NCBI GenBank assembly: GCA_003512955.1
Contig: DOTG01000026.1
Span: forward strand, 346,032 to 410,031
Reading direction: 5' to 3'
DNA: 64,000 nt
Origin: Marinilabiliales bacterium
Lineage (GTDB): Bacteria > Bacteroidota > Bacteroidia > Bacteroidales > SZUA-534
Part shown: piece by piece, positions 17,573 through 26,635 of the stretch
Layout: each line of letters starts with the position of its first letter
Numbering within the stretch: position 1 is the first letter of the stretch
The notes under the pieces: model-generated
What the model was told of the DNA's origin: nothing
Databases searched by the model: none
Seen by the model: the letters and a program-made list of their open reading frames with translations, nothing else
Made by a program: the position numbers and the translations under genes

Positions 17573-18520
17573 ATGTATAAAAATTTACTGATATTATTTC
17601 ATCTGGCAGTAATAAATACTGTAATATCCTTTGGCCAGATACCTACTGACTATTATAAAGGAACCGAAGGTTTAACCGGGACCGAGCTTGAAACATTTTT
17701 ACGAAATGTGATTAACGAAGGATTTCAAGGAATTAGTTATGGCGATGCCCGATATATTTTAGACGAGACAGATGCAGACCCCAATATTGAGGGCAATGTT
17801 GTTTTGGTTTATTTGGGTATCTCGGTTTCTGGTGTTTGGGACTCCGGAATTACCTGGAACCGGGAACATGTATGGCCCCAATCTCTTTTAAATACCGATG
17901 TGTCAAATTCCACGATTGGTGTGGGTTCCGATCTGCATAATTTAAAACCTGCTGATCCAGCCGAGAACTCCTCAAGGAGCAATGATTATTTTGACGTTGA
18001 ACAAACGGCCGATACTTATGTGCCCCGTGATGAAGTAAAAGGAGATATTGCCCGGATCTTGTTTTATATGACCGTAATGTACGATTACCTGGAGTTGGTT
18101 AATAGCGCTCCCCTGGTTTATGAAATGGCTAAACTGGATGTACTCCTCAGTTGGCATAAAGCCGACCCTGTAGATGATTTTGAGCGCAACCGGAACGAGG
18201 TGATTTATTCCTATCAAAAGAACAGAAATCCGTTTATCGATCATCCGGAGTTCGTGGCACAAGTATGGAACTTAACCGCCTTGAACGATAAAAACTATAA
18301 AACCATGTATGTGTATCCAAATCCGGCAAGAGACTATTTGCATATATCGGCAACAGAGGGGTTCCAGACTTTTAGAATATTGAATATGATCGGTCAAACC
18401 GTAAAAGAGGGAACATTTGGTGAACCAATCATCCCATTGGATGGTTTATCGAAAGGAAAATATATCGTGCAACTGATAAACAAAGAGACCGTTTCAAGTT
18501 TGCCTTTTATCATTAATTAA
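17573..18520 (+). CDS. secreted endonuclease I with T9SS sorting domain
   Basis: The 315-residue protein begins with signal peptide MYKNLLILFHLAVINTVISF. The core contains WNREHVWPQS and SDLHNLKPAD, the hallmark His/Asn active-site region of the endonuclease I (EndA/NucM) beta-beta-alpha metal nuclease family, which degrades DNA outside the cell. Residues from about 255 onward (YPNPARDYLHIS ... GKYIVQLINKE) are a type A T9SS sorting domain, so the enzyme is exported and anchored or released at the surface. The start was chosen because the longer ORF begins inside the promoter. It is probably used for nutrient DNA or biofilm DNA turnover. A transporter gene follows after one base. Confidence 0.88.
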   Translation: MYKNLLILFHLAVINTVISFGQIPTDYYKGTEGLTGTELETFLRNVINEGFQGISYGDARYILDETDADPNIEGNVVLVYLGISVSGVWDSGITWNREHVWPQSLLNTDVSNSTIGVGSDLHNLKPADPAENSSRSNDYFDVEQTADTYVPRDEVKGDIARILFYMTVMYDYLELVNSAPLVYEMAKLDVLLSWHKADPVDDFERNRNEVIYSYQKNRNPFIDHPEFVAQVWNLTALNDKNYKTMYVYPNPARDYLHISATEGFQTFRILNMIGQTVKEGTFGEPIIPLDGLSKGKYIVQLINKETVSSLPFIIN

Positions 18521-18521
18521 C

Positions 18522-20102
18522 ATGGAATTTTTTGCCTCTCCCATATTCAGTCTGTTTTTTATTGTGGCCATCGGGTTTATTCTGGGCAACATCCAGTTTA
18601 AGGGGTTTTCTTTTGATGTTTCGGCCATTCTTTTTTTGGCCTTGTTTATGGGTTACTTAGGAATACAACTGCCAATAGAATTTCAAACATTGGGTTTGGT
18701 ATTATTTATTTATACTATTGGGATTCAGGCAGGTCCTGGATTTTTTGAATCATTTAAAAAGCAGGGAAGGATTTATGCCCTGTTAGCAGTGATTATTGTG
18801 GTGTCCGGTGCCATTGTTACTGTGGCTGCCGGCAAAATTTTCCATATCGATAAAAATTTATGTGCCGGCTTACTTACCGGAGCCTTAACAAGTACACCCG
18901 GTTTGGCGGTTGCCATTGATGCCACCCAATCGCCTTTGGCATCCATCGGGTATGGAATTGCCTATCCTTTTGGCGTGATCGGTGTTATTTTGTTCATTAA
19001 ATTGATGCCAAAGTTAATGAACACCAACATCCGGGATATTGAAAAGGCAATGGAAGAAAACCGCAAAAAGGAAAATCCCGAAATTTTGGTGCGGAATTAT
19101 ATCGTTACCAATCCCAAAGCGGTTGGTAAAACCCTGACCGAACTGAAAGTGCGCCAATTGACGGGGGCTGTTATCTCAAGAGTAAAACAAGGTGAAATTA
19201 CAATTACTCCAACCCCGCTAACCGTTTTAAAACTGGGTGATAAACTTCGGGTGGTTGGGCAGCAGGATTCATTCCCTCTTATTGAAACCCTTCTGGGAAA
19301 TCAAATTGATGAAGAAATTGAATTGTCGAAAGAATATAGGGTACAATCGGTATTGGTCACCAGCAACGAGGTCATTAATAAAACCCTTCAACAGATCAAC
19401 CTGTTCCAGGTGTATCATGCCACAGTTACCAGAATACGGAGGAGCGGCATTGATTTACCGCCAAATCCCCAAACCAGGTTGCAGCTAGGCGACAAATTGA
19501 TGGTGGCATGCAGTAAAGAAAACATGAAAAACGTCACCTCTCTTTTTGGCGACAACGACAAACGTCTTTCCGATACCGATTTTTTTCCCATTGCCGTTGG
19601 AATTGTTTTAGGAATCCTGGCCGGAAAACTGAGCTTGAGTTTTGGTGCTAATTTTACATTCTCGCTGGGGTTAACAGGTGGTGTTTTAATGGTAGCCTTA
19701 GTGCTGGGGCGCGTTGGAAAAACAGGCAAAGTACTATGGAGCATGACGGGGGCGGCCACACAATTGCTTAAACAATTAGGGTTGTTGTTTTTTTTGGCAT
19801 CGGTGGGAACGCAGGCCGGCTCGGTTTTGGTTGAGGCCATTGCTACCCAAGGAATTAAGCTCTTTTTTGTGGGGGCATTAATTACTGTTATCCCGATGGT
19901 TGCCACACTGTTGGTGGGTAAGTATTATTTAAAGCTAAATGTACTGGAATTGTTCGGAGCCATCTCAGGTGGGATGACAAGCACGCCGGGGTTGGCCGCT
20001 GTGGAACCCATGACCGACAGCGATGTGCCAAAGATTGCCTATGCCACCATCTATCCCATTGCCATGGTGTTGCTTATTTTGGTAGTCCAGTTTATTATTT
20101 GA
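18522..20102 (+). CDS. AspT/YidE/YbjL-family transporter with RCK domains
   Basis: This 526-residue inner-membrane protein has two homologous membrane halves separated by a soluble middle. Each half carries the duplication motif: ALTSTPGLAVAIDA near residue 127 and GGMTSTPGLAAVEPM near residue 487. Between them, residues about 190-340 hold two TrkA-C-like regulatory units. The family includes aspartate-alanine exchangers, but most members are uncharacterised. The gene begins one base after the secreted nuclease gene, which suggests co-transcription and possibly uptake of a product. The substrate is unknown. Confidence 0.85.
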   Translation: MEFFASPIFSLFFIVAIGFILGNIQFKGFSFDVSAILFLALFMGYLGIQLPIEFQTLGLVLFIYTIGIQAGPGFFESFKKQGRIYALLAVIIVVSGAIVTVAAGKIFHIDKNLCAGLLTGALTSTPGLAVAIDATQSPLASIGYGIAYPFGVIGVILFIKLMPKLMNTNIRDIEKAMEENRKKENPEILVRNYIVTNPKAVGKTLTELKVRQLTGAVISRVKQGEITITPTPLTVLKLGDKLRVVGQQDSFPLIETLLGNQIDEEIELSKEYRVQSVLVTSNEVINKTLQQINLFQVYHATVTRIRRSGIDLPPNPQTRLQLGDKLMVACSKENMKNVTSLFGDNDKRLSDTDFFPIAVGIVLGILAGKLSLSFGANFTFSLGLTGGVLMVALVLGRVGKTGKVLWSMTGAATQLLKQLGLLFFLASVGTQAGSVLVEAIATQGIKLFFVGALITVIPMVATLLVGKYYLKLNVLELFGAISGGMTSTPGLAAVEPMTDSDVPKIAYATIYPIAMVLLILVVQFII

Positions 20103-20222
20103 ACCCAAATTACGCATTAGAAATCAATGTTGTTTAGTTAGCAGAATGAATATTTTAGTATCAAGTAGTCAGCATCAAGATATGAGACACAAGATAATGT
20201 ACTAATGTATTAATAACTCATG

Positions 20223-20545
20223 TTACGCGGCTTTAAAAACATGGATCGTATCCAGTTGCTTTAAGTTTTGATAAGCAGCCTGCATGGCATTAAGATACAA
20301 TCTTTCCTTTAAAGCAAAGTGGTTGCGGTCATGCCGGAGTCTTAATGCTTCAAATTTCACATACGCCAATATTGACGCACAGAAATGACTTTTTTGAGTT
20401 GTTTCTGTCCTTGAAGTGACTTGGCAAATGGCTCATTGCCTTTGACGTTTTTGTGGTATCCTTCAACTTTCCATCGTTTTTGATAGATTGCTGCGAGCTT
20501 GGGATATGTTAAGTTGAGGCACTTGTGACCAAATAAAGAGTACCT
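20223..20545 (-). pseudogene. decayed DDE transposase, C-terminal remnant
   Basis: Reverse-strand translation gives GTLYLVTS, then YPKLAAIYQKRWKVEGYHKN, then VKFEALRLRHDRNHFALKER in different frames. These match the C-terminus of IS4/IS701-type transposases (YxxRWxVE region with the catalytic Glu). Frameshifts and missing N-terminal sequence show it is dead. No terminal repeats were found. Confidence 0.7.
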
Positions 20546-20591
20546 TTACTTGCAGTTTTATAGGTATTGAAACCAACACAATGAAACCTTC

Positions 20592-21242
20592 TTATTTTTG
20601 GACTATGCCAAACAAGTCATGCGGCTTTACACTGAAATTGCCGTTGAACAGCACCGCCAAAAGTACAATAAAGCCTATCATACCTATCACGATGAGGATT
20701 TGTAAAAAGGATGTTTTTTGAATGTCGTGTTTGCTTTTAACATCACAAATCTCTCCCGGGCAATGTTGTGCTTTTTCTTTATAAATCAAGTTGTAGAAAA
20801 TACAACCCAGGCAAATACCAAAGACTGATTCAAAAAACAGGAACACCAAACAGATAAGGCAAATAAGGCCAGTAATAATACTGTACGAGTTAACTACCAC
20901 CATAAGTACAAACATGGTGACCGATAGGAAAACCCCAATCATCCAGGCCAATTTTTTTTGAGCCGCTCCTACATATTCTGGGTTTTGCCTGCTCACAATC
21001 AGCCTGCCGATGATAAGGGTAGGAGCAAACTTAGGCTTGATTAATACCCGGATAAGAAAATCCGCCATAAAAGCGGTAATCACGTATTTTATCATTAAAA
21101 AATTGCCTTTAAATAAAATAAACATGAGCGACAAAAAGGTGAAAAAGAACAGTATCCCTGCCGCGGCTCTTATTTCGCGTTCATTCAGCACGGGAATGTT
21201 ATAACCTTCAACGGTTTCTCCAAATTTTGTTGTTTTCTTCAT
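20592..21242 (-). CDS. DUF4395 membrane protein
   Basis: The 216-residue protein has four or five membrane helices. The segment FESVFGICLGCIFYNLIY contains the Cys-Leu-Gly-Cys pair typical of DUF4395 proteins, which may be redox active or bind metal. A further CPGEIC motif lies in the cytoplasmic or periplasmic loop after it. The function of the family is unknown, though members often lie beside sulfur or thioredoxin genes; none is seen here. Confidence 0.75.
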   Translation of the reverse strand: MKKTTKFGETVEGYNIPVLNEREIRAAAGILFFFTFLSLMFILFKGNFLMIKYVITAFMADFLIRVLIKPKFAPTLIIGRLIVSRQNPEYVGAAQKKLAWMIGVFLSVTMFVLMVVVNSYSIITGLICLICLVFLFFESVFGICLGCIFYNLIYKEKAQHCPGEICDVKSKHDIQKTSFLQILIVIGMIGFIVLLAVLFNGNFSVKPHDLFGIVQK

Positions 21243-21285
21243 AATTATTGATTTTTATTAAAGTTAACGAATTAGTAGAATAACA

Positions 21286-21990
21286 TCAGTAAGATACGCT
21301 TATAACGGGCTTTTGAACTTTTACCCCTTTTATTAGGAGCCATAATACCATCGAAATTTCGCCTAAACTTAAAGGAAGTAAAAGAAAACCGGTAATTAAT
21401 TCCCTGAATTTTGGAAAAAGAATAGCCAATGAGCTATCAACCACATAAGTAAAGCATCCCACGATGAGCAATATGCCTAATATTTTCGGGATAAACCCTG
21501 ACTTGACGACAAGAACCCCAAAAGGGAAAAGCCATAGCCCCCAGAAAAAGCTGGCTATTATTGTCCCTTTTTCGTGTAATTGAACAAAGACCGTGGCCAA
21601 TGCATTGAGCTGTTCAGGGTTAAATGGGTTGAGGAAACCGGCACCGTCGGCAAATACAAGGGCTGCAACATTGTTGAGTTCGTTAAGCACGGCAATTGGC
21701 ACAGCTACTATAACCAATGAAACCATGAGCTTTGCATATTTCTCATTCACCCCGTTAAACAATCGGTTCAATGCCAGAACAAGAAAAATAAAACTGATCT
21801 GGCAAACAAGATTGCTTACAATACCTATTCGGAAGAGCATTTCGTGGGTTACGATGTTTTGGGTTGTTGCAGCAACATTTCCATCTACTATAATTTTCGA
21901 TGGTACAATCAATAATCCAATAGGTCCTGATACTGCCATTAGCAGATATAGTAAACCAGCTAACCTTGCCTTTTTTTTGTTTGAATCCAT
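21286..21990 (-). CDS. DUF4386 membrane protein
   Basis: This 234-residue protein has about six membrane helices and the usual family opening (KKARLAGLLYLLMAVSGP). An upstream in-frame ATG at 22038 would overlap the regulator gene, so the ATG at 21990 is preferred. The function is unknown. It is the last gene of a three-gene set with an XRE regulator and a small membrane protein, an arrangement I recall in many Firmicutes and Bacteroidota. Confidence 0.75.
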   Translation of the reverse strand: MDSNKKKARLAGLLYLLMAVSGPIGLLIVPSKIIVDGNVAATTQNIVTHEMLFRIGIVSNLVCQISFIFLVLALNRLFNGVNEKYAKLMVSLVIVAVPIAVLNELNNVAALVFADGAGFLNPFNPEQLNALATVFVQLHEKGTIIASFFWGLWLFPFGVLVVKSGFIPKILGILLIVGCFTYVVDSSLAILFPKFRELITGFLLLPLSLGEISMVLWLLIKGVKVQKPVISVSY

Positions 21991-22009
21991 TTTAATTTCC
22001 TTAAAAGAA

Positions 22010-22246
22010 TTATTTAGTATTTTTTTCTTCAATTTCAATATTAAAAGAGAAAACCTCCTCCAACGGCACGTTGAATACGCGGGTTATACGAAAAGCCAAT
22101 TCCAGTGTTGGCGAGTATTTCCCGTTTTCTATGGCAACAATGGTCTGTCGGGTAACACCTGTTTGATCGGCCAACTCCTGTTGGGTCATTTCGTTGTTGT
22201 AAAAACGAAATTTCCGGATGTTATTGCTAATGTGACATTTGCTCAT
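22010..22246 (-). CDS. YozG-like XRE transcriptional regulator
   Basis: The 78-residue protein has an HTH of the Cro/C1 type (TQQELADQTGVTRQTIVAIE then NGKYSPTLELAFRI). Compact regulators of this kind control adjacent membrane-protein genes. The start at 22246 lies one base from the stop of the upstream gene, while the longer ORF to 22294 overlaps it. It probably autoregulates the operon from the promoter at 22737. Confidence 0.85.
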   Translation of the reverse strand: MSKCHISNNIRKFRFYNNEMTQQELADQTGVTRQTIVAIENGKYSPTLELAFRITRVFNVPLEEVFSFNIEIEEKNTK

Positions 22247-22247
22247 C

Positions 22248-22694
22248 TTAAAATCCCTTCCGATACAGATAGAACTTTGTAATTTCGGCAACAAAGGCGG
22301 CTATAAAACCAGAGGCAATGAGTATAATGAACATCACCCATAGTTGCATGCCCATAACTTGCGACACCATTGACAACAAAAAGCCCATGGTAAAAATCCA
22401 ATGTGAAATCCGTATGGCTTTCAGATCAATCAACTTGTCGCGTTCATCGCTAAGCGTTGGGATATCCTCATTAGTTACTATTTTATTGATGATAGCAAAT
22501 ACAATATGAATGACGATTTGCGACGCAATTGTTACGGGAATTAAGATTAAGAAGGCTTTCGCCCAGAATCTGGTGTCATTTATTATAGCCAGATTCTCCG
22601 CTATGTAATTATTGTAAACATACAGGGCATAGCACCCCAAAATCAGTATCATGCTGATTGCAGTTACCAACAGTTGCTTTTCTTTATTATCCAT
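22248..22694 (-). CDS. small four-helix membrane protein
   Basis: The 148-residue protein has four hydrophobic helices and a charged central loop (NEDIPTLSDERDKLIDLKA). That loop and helix spacing resemble DUF2178-type membrane proteins that travel with YozG-like regulators. It is first in a three-gene operon with the regulator and the DUF4386 gene. The biochemical role is unknown. Confidence 0.7.
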   Translation of the reverse strand: MDNKEKQLLVTAISMILILGCYALYVYNNYIAENLAIINDTRFWAKAFLILIPVTIASQIVIHIVFAIINKIVTNEDIPTLSDERDKLIDLKAIRISHWIFTMGFLLSMVSQVMGMQLWVMFIILIASGFIAAFVAEITKFYLYRKGF

Positions 22695-22736
22695 TTTTGT
22701 CTGCTTATTTTTACCATATGTATATAATTAACGACA

Positions 22737-22744
22737 CAAAGTTA
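22737..22744 (-). promoter_or_regulatory. promoter -7 element of membrane/regulator operon
   Basis: The minus strand reads TAACTTTG, an exact TAnnTTTG match, 43 bases before the first start codon at 22694. Confidence 0.6.
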
Positions 22745-23044
22745 AATATAATATTCACAATGTAAAATATATTATACATTTTTTTTAAAATTAAAATGCA
22801 CCATCACAAAAAAGCAGTATAATAAACTAACGACTAATGCCACACAGGACAATTATTTTCTCTTGAGAAATTTTATGTTGAGCTTGAAATGCTTTCATCC
22901 TGAGGCCGGTTTGTTCAAATACAAAGCAAACCATGACTTTTATCATAACACATTTACCTATCTAAATATTTGCTTCTTAAAAAGAATGTTAGCAATTTTG
23001 CAAACCTAACTCTTTTGTAAGTAGTTGCAATTGAATAAATAGAT
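22745..23044. other. divergent intergenic region
   Basis: This 300-base A+T-rich gap lies between the membrane/regulator operon and the ArsR gene. I see no gene, RNA or strong hairpin beyond the promoter at its left end. Confidence 0.4.
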
Positions 23045-23374
23045 TTGAACGTGGATAAAATAGAAACAGAAGTATTGGACATCAGTCAACTTGATGTTGA
23101 AAAGTTGGAAAGTGTTGCCAACATGCTTAAAGCCATTGCACACCCTATGCGGATTGCCATCCTGCGGCTACTCGAAAACGATGCAAAACTAACTGTCAGC
23201 GAAATTCACCAGAAACTGGGCATTGAACAGTCGAGCACCTCGCATCATCTGGGGATACTGAAAGATAAAGGGGTTCTTTGTTCCAAACGCGATGGGAAAA
23301 ACACCATTTATTTTTTAAAACACGAGAATTTTGCCAAGGTGATCGAATGCGTCAGCCGTTGCCCCATTCATTAA
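23045..23374 (+). CDS. ArsR-family winged-helix regulator
   Basis: The 109-residue protein has the ArsR/SmtB winged helix: LKAIAHPMRIAILRLLEN, then SSTSHHLGILKDKGVL as the recognition helix, and a wing containing KRDGKNTIYFL. ArsR proteins are metal- or stress-responsive repressors. The pair of Cys often used for metal binding in helix 3 (ELCVC) is absent, but a C-terminal Cys-x3-Cys (CVSRC) remains and could bind a ligand. Starts TTG 23045 or GTG 23051 are both possible. Its 3' end overlaps the convergent mnmD gene by 23 bases. The target is unknown. Confidence 0.85.
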   Translation: MNVDKIETEVLDISQLDVEKLESVANMLKAIAHPMRIAILRLLENDAKLTVSEIHQKLGIEQSSTSHHLGILKDKGVLCSKRDGKNTIYFLKHENFAKVIECVSRCPIH

Positions 23375-24050
23375 GCTTTTTTGTCGCGCGCAACATTTCG
23401 CGTTTACCTGGAGGTCCCGGTAACCGTTCTACCTCAAATCCTGCTGCTTTTAAATTCCGGCGTACCTGTCCTTTGGCCGAATAAGTAACCAAAACCCCTT
23501 GCTTTTCCAGGCTTTTGTAGAGCTTCTCAAAAACTGTTACGGTCCATAAATCGGGCTGTTTGTCAGGGCCAAACGCATCAAAAAAAACAATTTGATAGGT
23601 TTCAATAAATGATGCCGTTAACAAATCTGCTCTTATTTTTTGAATGCTGAATGCTTCTGAAATCGGGACAAGTTGTTCCCATGGGCATTCATGAAGCTGT
23701 TGAAAATAAGGAATCCATTCTTCTCCTAAAACAGAACCATAATTCAATTGAGAAAATTCGTCCTTCCGGAGCGGATATTTCTCGATGGTGGTAAACAAAA
23801 TCTCGATTTGGTGCTGATGGGCAAACTGCATCGCCAAAAGGGCATTCAAACCTGTACCAAAACCAATCTCAAGAATTTTGATACATTTTGGTGCATTCAG
23901 AGGTCCAAGTCCGGTTTGGATAAACACATGCCGGCTTTCCTGAATGGCACCATGGATGGAATGATAATGTTCGCCGAGCAAAGGTACAAAAAGGGTGTGC
24001 GAACCATCGCTGGTCAGGATTATCTGGCGTGTCGGCTGTTGGTTTTCCAT
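23352..24050 (-). CDS. mnmD: tRNA 5-aminomethyl-2-thiouridine methyltransferase
   Basis: This 232-residue protein corresponds to the methyltransferase half of MnmC, without the FAD domain. The SAM site is EIGFGTGLNALLA and the family signature FFDAFGPDKQPDLW follows. It methylates the nm5 group of wobble uridine 34 to give mnm5U/mnm5s2U in certain tRNAs. The C-terminus (FEVERLPGPPGKREMLRAT) is also typical. The start lies three bases downstream of the lplA stop, so the two genes are co-transcribed. Confidence 0.88.
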   Translation of the reverse strand: MENQQPTRQIILTSDGSHTLFVPLLGEHYHSIHGAIQESRHVFIQTGLGPLNAPKCIKILEIGFGTGLNALLAMQFAHQHQIEILFTTIEKYPLRKDEFSQLNYGSVLGEEWIPYFQQLHECPWEQLVPISEAFSIQKIRADLLTASFIETYQIVFFDAFGPDKQPDLWTVTVFEKLYKSLEKQGVLVTYSAKGQVRRNLKAAGFEVERLPGPPGKREMLRATKKLNEWGNG

Positions 24051-24053
24051 AGG

Positions 24054-25025
24054 TTAAAACAGGCAACGGGTAAAATCTTCAATGGAGAAAGGGAGTTTTT
24101 GAGGAGGTCCAAAAAAAGGTAAGATACTTTGTTTGACAACTTCGTAAGCATGTTTTTGTTGAATCAAGACTTGGGTTAATTGTTCCAGACCCTGACCATT
24201 AAAAAGACAGGTTGCATTCCGGATGTTTCCTTTCTCAACCCAAAGATGTACCTCCAGGGTTCCTTGTGGTAACTTTATAGAGCGCATGAATTCATAGGGT
24301 GGGGAATAGGCAAAGACCCAGTCCCAGGTTTGGTATTTGGTTGCCACCAAATGTTCAATCTGTTCCTGATCTTTTCCGGAAAGGTGAAAAGGTTTCATCT
24401 CAGGATAGATTTTTGTGACCCTGTTAACAACCAATTGGATGAAGTCCTCAATAGTAAGAGGTTCATGCAGGTGCTCGCTGATGTTGGTAACCCGGCTCCG
24501 GTTCGAACGTACGGCTTTATCGCTGAAAGCACCCCCATCGGAGGCTATGGATGCATTCAATTGGTCCAATGCTGAAGAAAAGAGCATGGTTCCATGATGC
24601 AGCACCCTGTTTTTATACACATGCTCGGCATTTCCTGAAAACTTCTGGTCGCCAATGACCAAATCGCTTTTTCCGCGCAGATAAGCCGGAATCCCCAACC
24701 GGTTAAGGACATCGAGTACCGGTTGGGCATATTTTTTAAAATCGACCAGATGGCCCTGGCTCCCTTGTTCAATAAAACAGTAATTCAGGTTACCGGTATC
24801 GTGAAAAACGGTACCACCACCCGAAAGCCTCCTTACTACAGGAATCTGGTGTTCCTTTGCGTAAGCGGTATTGATTTCGGCCAGCGTGTTTTGGTGTTTG
24901 CCCACAATGATGGACGGCTGGTTGATATACAGGTAAAAGAAACCCTCATCGAAGTTCTTCAGAAAATACTCTTCGGTGGCGATATTAAAATAGGGATTTT
25001 GTGTGCTGGAAAGGTATAGAAACAT
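24054..25025 (-). CDS. lplA: lipoate-protein ligase A
   Basis: The 323-residue cytoplasmic enzyme activates free lipoate with ATP and joins it to lysines of lipoyl domains such as GcvH and 2-oxoacid dehydrogenase E2. Signatures: VVRRLSGGGTVFHDTGNLNY for the nucleotide and lipoate pocket, and GDQKFSGNA with the catalytic Lys. Length matches two-domain LplA. It precedes mnmD with a three-base gap. A possible substrate, gcvH, lies at 55831 in this window. Confidence 0.92.
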   Translation of the reverse strand: MFLYLSSTQNPYFNIATEEYFLKNFDEGFFYLYINQPSIIVGKHQNTLAEINTAYAKEHQIPVVRRLSGGGTVFHDTGNLNYCFIEQGSQGHLVDFKKYAQPVLDVLNRLGIPAYLRGKSDLVIGDQKFSGNAEHVYKNRVLHHGTMLFSSALDQLNASIASDGGAFSDKAVRSNRSRVTNISEHLHEPLTIEDFIQLVVNRVTKIYPEMKPFHLSGKDQEQIEHLVATKYQTWDWVFAYSPPYEFMRSIKLPQGTLEVHLWVEKGNIRNATCLFNGQGLEQLTQVLIQQKHAYEVVKQSILPFFGPPQKLPFSIEDFTRCLF

Positions 25026-25080
25026 GTGGTTCAGGTTATTGGTGGATGGCAGAGGGAAGTTTAATAGCTATTTAAAAACC

Positions 25081-25123
25081 AACAGAACGCGGAGATCGAT
25101 TTTTGGAATTTCCGCGTTCTGTT
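25081..25123 (-). terminator. intrinsic terminator
   Basis: Perfect 13-base arms AACAGAACGCGGA and TCCGCGTTCTGTT are separated by 17 bases. On the minus strand they are followed by GGTTTTT. It lies 12 bases past the stop of the 58-residue gene and insulates it from lplA. Confidence 0.75.
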
Positions 25124-25134
25124 TTCTTCGTTTC

Positions 25135-25311
25135 CTATTTTGCCTGCCATTTGCAACGGACAGGCGAATAAATAGCCTCCTCTTGTTTCAATATTTTCAT
25201 GGCTTTTTCTACCAATTTTTTGTCAAGTCCGGTAGCTGCTTCAATTTCACCGGCACTCATGGGAACAGCCTTACTTTTCATCGCTTTTAATACTTGTTCT
25301 TTTGGTTCCAT
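25135..25311 (-). CDS. 58-residue winged-helix-like protein
   Basis: A complete small gene encodes 58 residues: MEPKEQVLKAMKSKAVPMSA, then GEIEAATGLDKKLVEKAMKI, then a C-terminal VRCKWQAK. The pattern of helices and a GEIEAATGL turn looks like a small winged-helix DNA-binding fold. It is followed by a strong terminator. Similar short proteins occur in Bacteroidota and archaea, but I cannot name the family. It is too short for many gene callers. Confidence 0.7.
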   Translation of the reverse strand: MEPKEQVLKAMKSKAVPMSAGEIEAATGLDKKLVEKAMKILKQEEAIYSPVRCKWQAK

Positions 25312-25410
25312 AATTTTGTGTGTTATAGTTTATTTTGATGGATGAATATTAACGAAATAGCAGCGGTTTTCCAAATTGTTTTTGCATGGCCTGCGAAATT
25401 TATGGCTACT

Positions 25411-26625
25411 TCACCTCCCTGCCATTGGCGGATTGGATGGTGTAATTATTAATTTTTTCTCCCGGAATTTTTTTACAATGAAAAAGGCGGTTAAAATCAG
25501 CAGATACAAAACCAATCCTTTGAGTAAGATTCCCGATGTGTTGTACCTGTAAATTAGGTAGGTCATTGAAATGTTGATGATTCCACCTATAATAATTGCA
25601 GGGTAAGCAAATTTTTCAAACAATGAACTTCCTATAGCAATAAACACGATTAGTATAGGGGCAACCATAAACAGAATCCTATCAACAATGAAAGGATATA
25701 AAGGCATAAGCAGCAGTGCTATGAGTGCAGTTAGCAAGAGGATTCCTAAGGTGTTGCCAGAATTTTTGAGCCGAAAAGATTTGAAAACCTGCCAAAGCCC
25801 CACTGCAAACAAAACCCAATACACATCAACAATTCTAAAAAGCTGTTGAAAATTCCCTTTGTTGTAGAACACAAGCCCCTGGCTGGTTTGCTGCTCAATG
25901 ACTCTTTGAAAAACAGAGACCCCATAATATTTCTGGGTCAACATATTGGAGACTAAAAACGGGATAAGAAAGAACAGAGAGGCTAAAAACAGGTATTTGA
26001 TTTTTGTTTTTAGCGGATAGAAATTAAAAAGCAGATACAAAATCATGAACAGGATGCCTACAATAGCACTCTCTTTGGTAAGCATGCCAATACCTGCGAT
26101 ACATGATATAACGGTGACCTTTTTTGCATCAATAATTGGTTGAGGAAAATACTTTAAGGTGAGGTAAATGGTGTAAAACCCGAAAAACCAACCTACGGTA
26201 TCAACCAAATAAAACAAGGAATAAACTGCAAAAGGTTGGCACATAAAATAGGCAAGCACTGCTAATAACGCCTGCCGGGTATTTTGGGTAATCAAGTAAA
26301 TCGTTTTATACACAATAAACCCCAAAGCATAATAACAGACCAGATTTTGGGCTAAAAAAATATGTTTCGGATGTATGCCCGAAAGGTATTCCACCAACCC
26401 GGGAAGTATCAGCACCAAGGGTTTTGATAACCGGGACTGAAAATTGTAGCCGCCCTCTAAATGAAACATCAACCGCGAGGCTCCTATAAAACTGGAAGTG
26501 TCAAACTCAATCTGGCGCAGGAAATCGAATAAAATCCAATATATGATAGCTAAAATACTCAGGGAGGCAATGATGGCTATTTTATGATTTTTGGAAATCA
26601 GGGTATCCGTTTCTCCCATTGGCAT
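25411..26625 (-). CDS. polytopic membrane protein, GT-C-like
   Basis: This 404-residue protein has about eleven membrane helices. The loop after helix 1 has RQIEFDTSSFIGASRLMFHL, and the overall layout resembles GT-C fold mannosyltransferase-like proteins, though no diagnostic motif is conserved. The longer ORF to 26718 would run into the porU-like gene, so ATG 26625 is preferred. That start lies only 10 bases after the upstream stop, so it is probably in the same transcript. Confidence 0.6.
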   Translation of the reverse strand: MPMGETDTLISKNHKIAIIASLSILAIIYWILFDFLRQIEFDTSSFIGASRLMFHLEGGYNFQSRLSKPLVLILPGLVEYLSGIHPKHIFLAQNLVCYYALGFIVYKTIYLITQNTRQALLAVLAYFMCQPFAVYSLFYLVDTVGWFFGFYTIYLTLKYFPQPIIDAKKVTVISCIAGIGMLTKESAIVGILFMILYLLFNFYPLKTKIKYLFLASLFFLIPFLVSNMLTQKYYGVSVFQRVIEQQTSQGLVFYNKGNFQQLFRIVDVYWVLFAVGLWQVFKSFRLKNSGNTLGILLLTALIALLLMPLYPFIVDRILFMVAPILIVFIAIGSSLFEKFAYPAIIIGGIINISMTYLIYRYNTSGILLKGLVLYLLILTAFFIVKKFREKKLIITPSNPPMAGR

Positions 26626-26635
26626 AGTTTCAAGA

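Noticed and set aside
20223..20545. Intact insertion sequence
   Set aside because: Frames are broken, the N-terminal two thirds of the transposase is missing and no terminal repeats were found.
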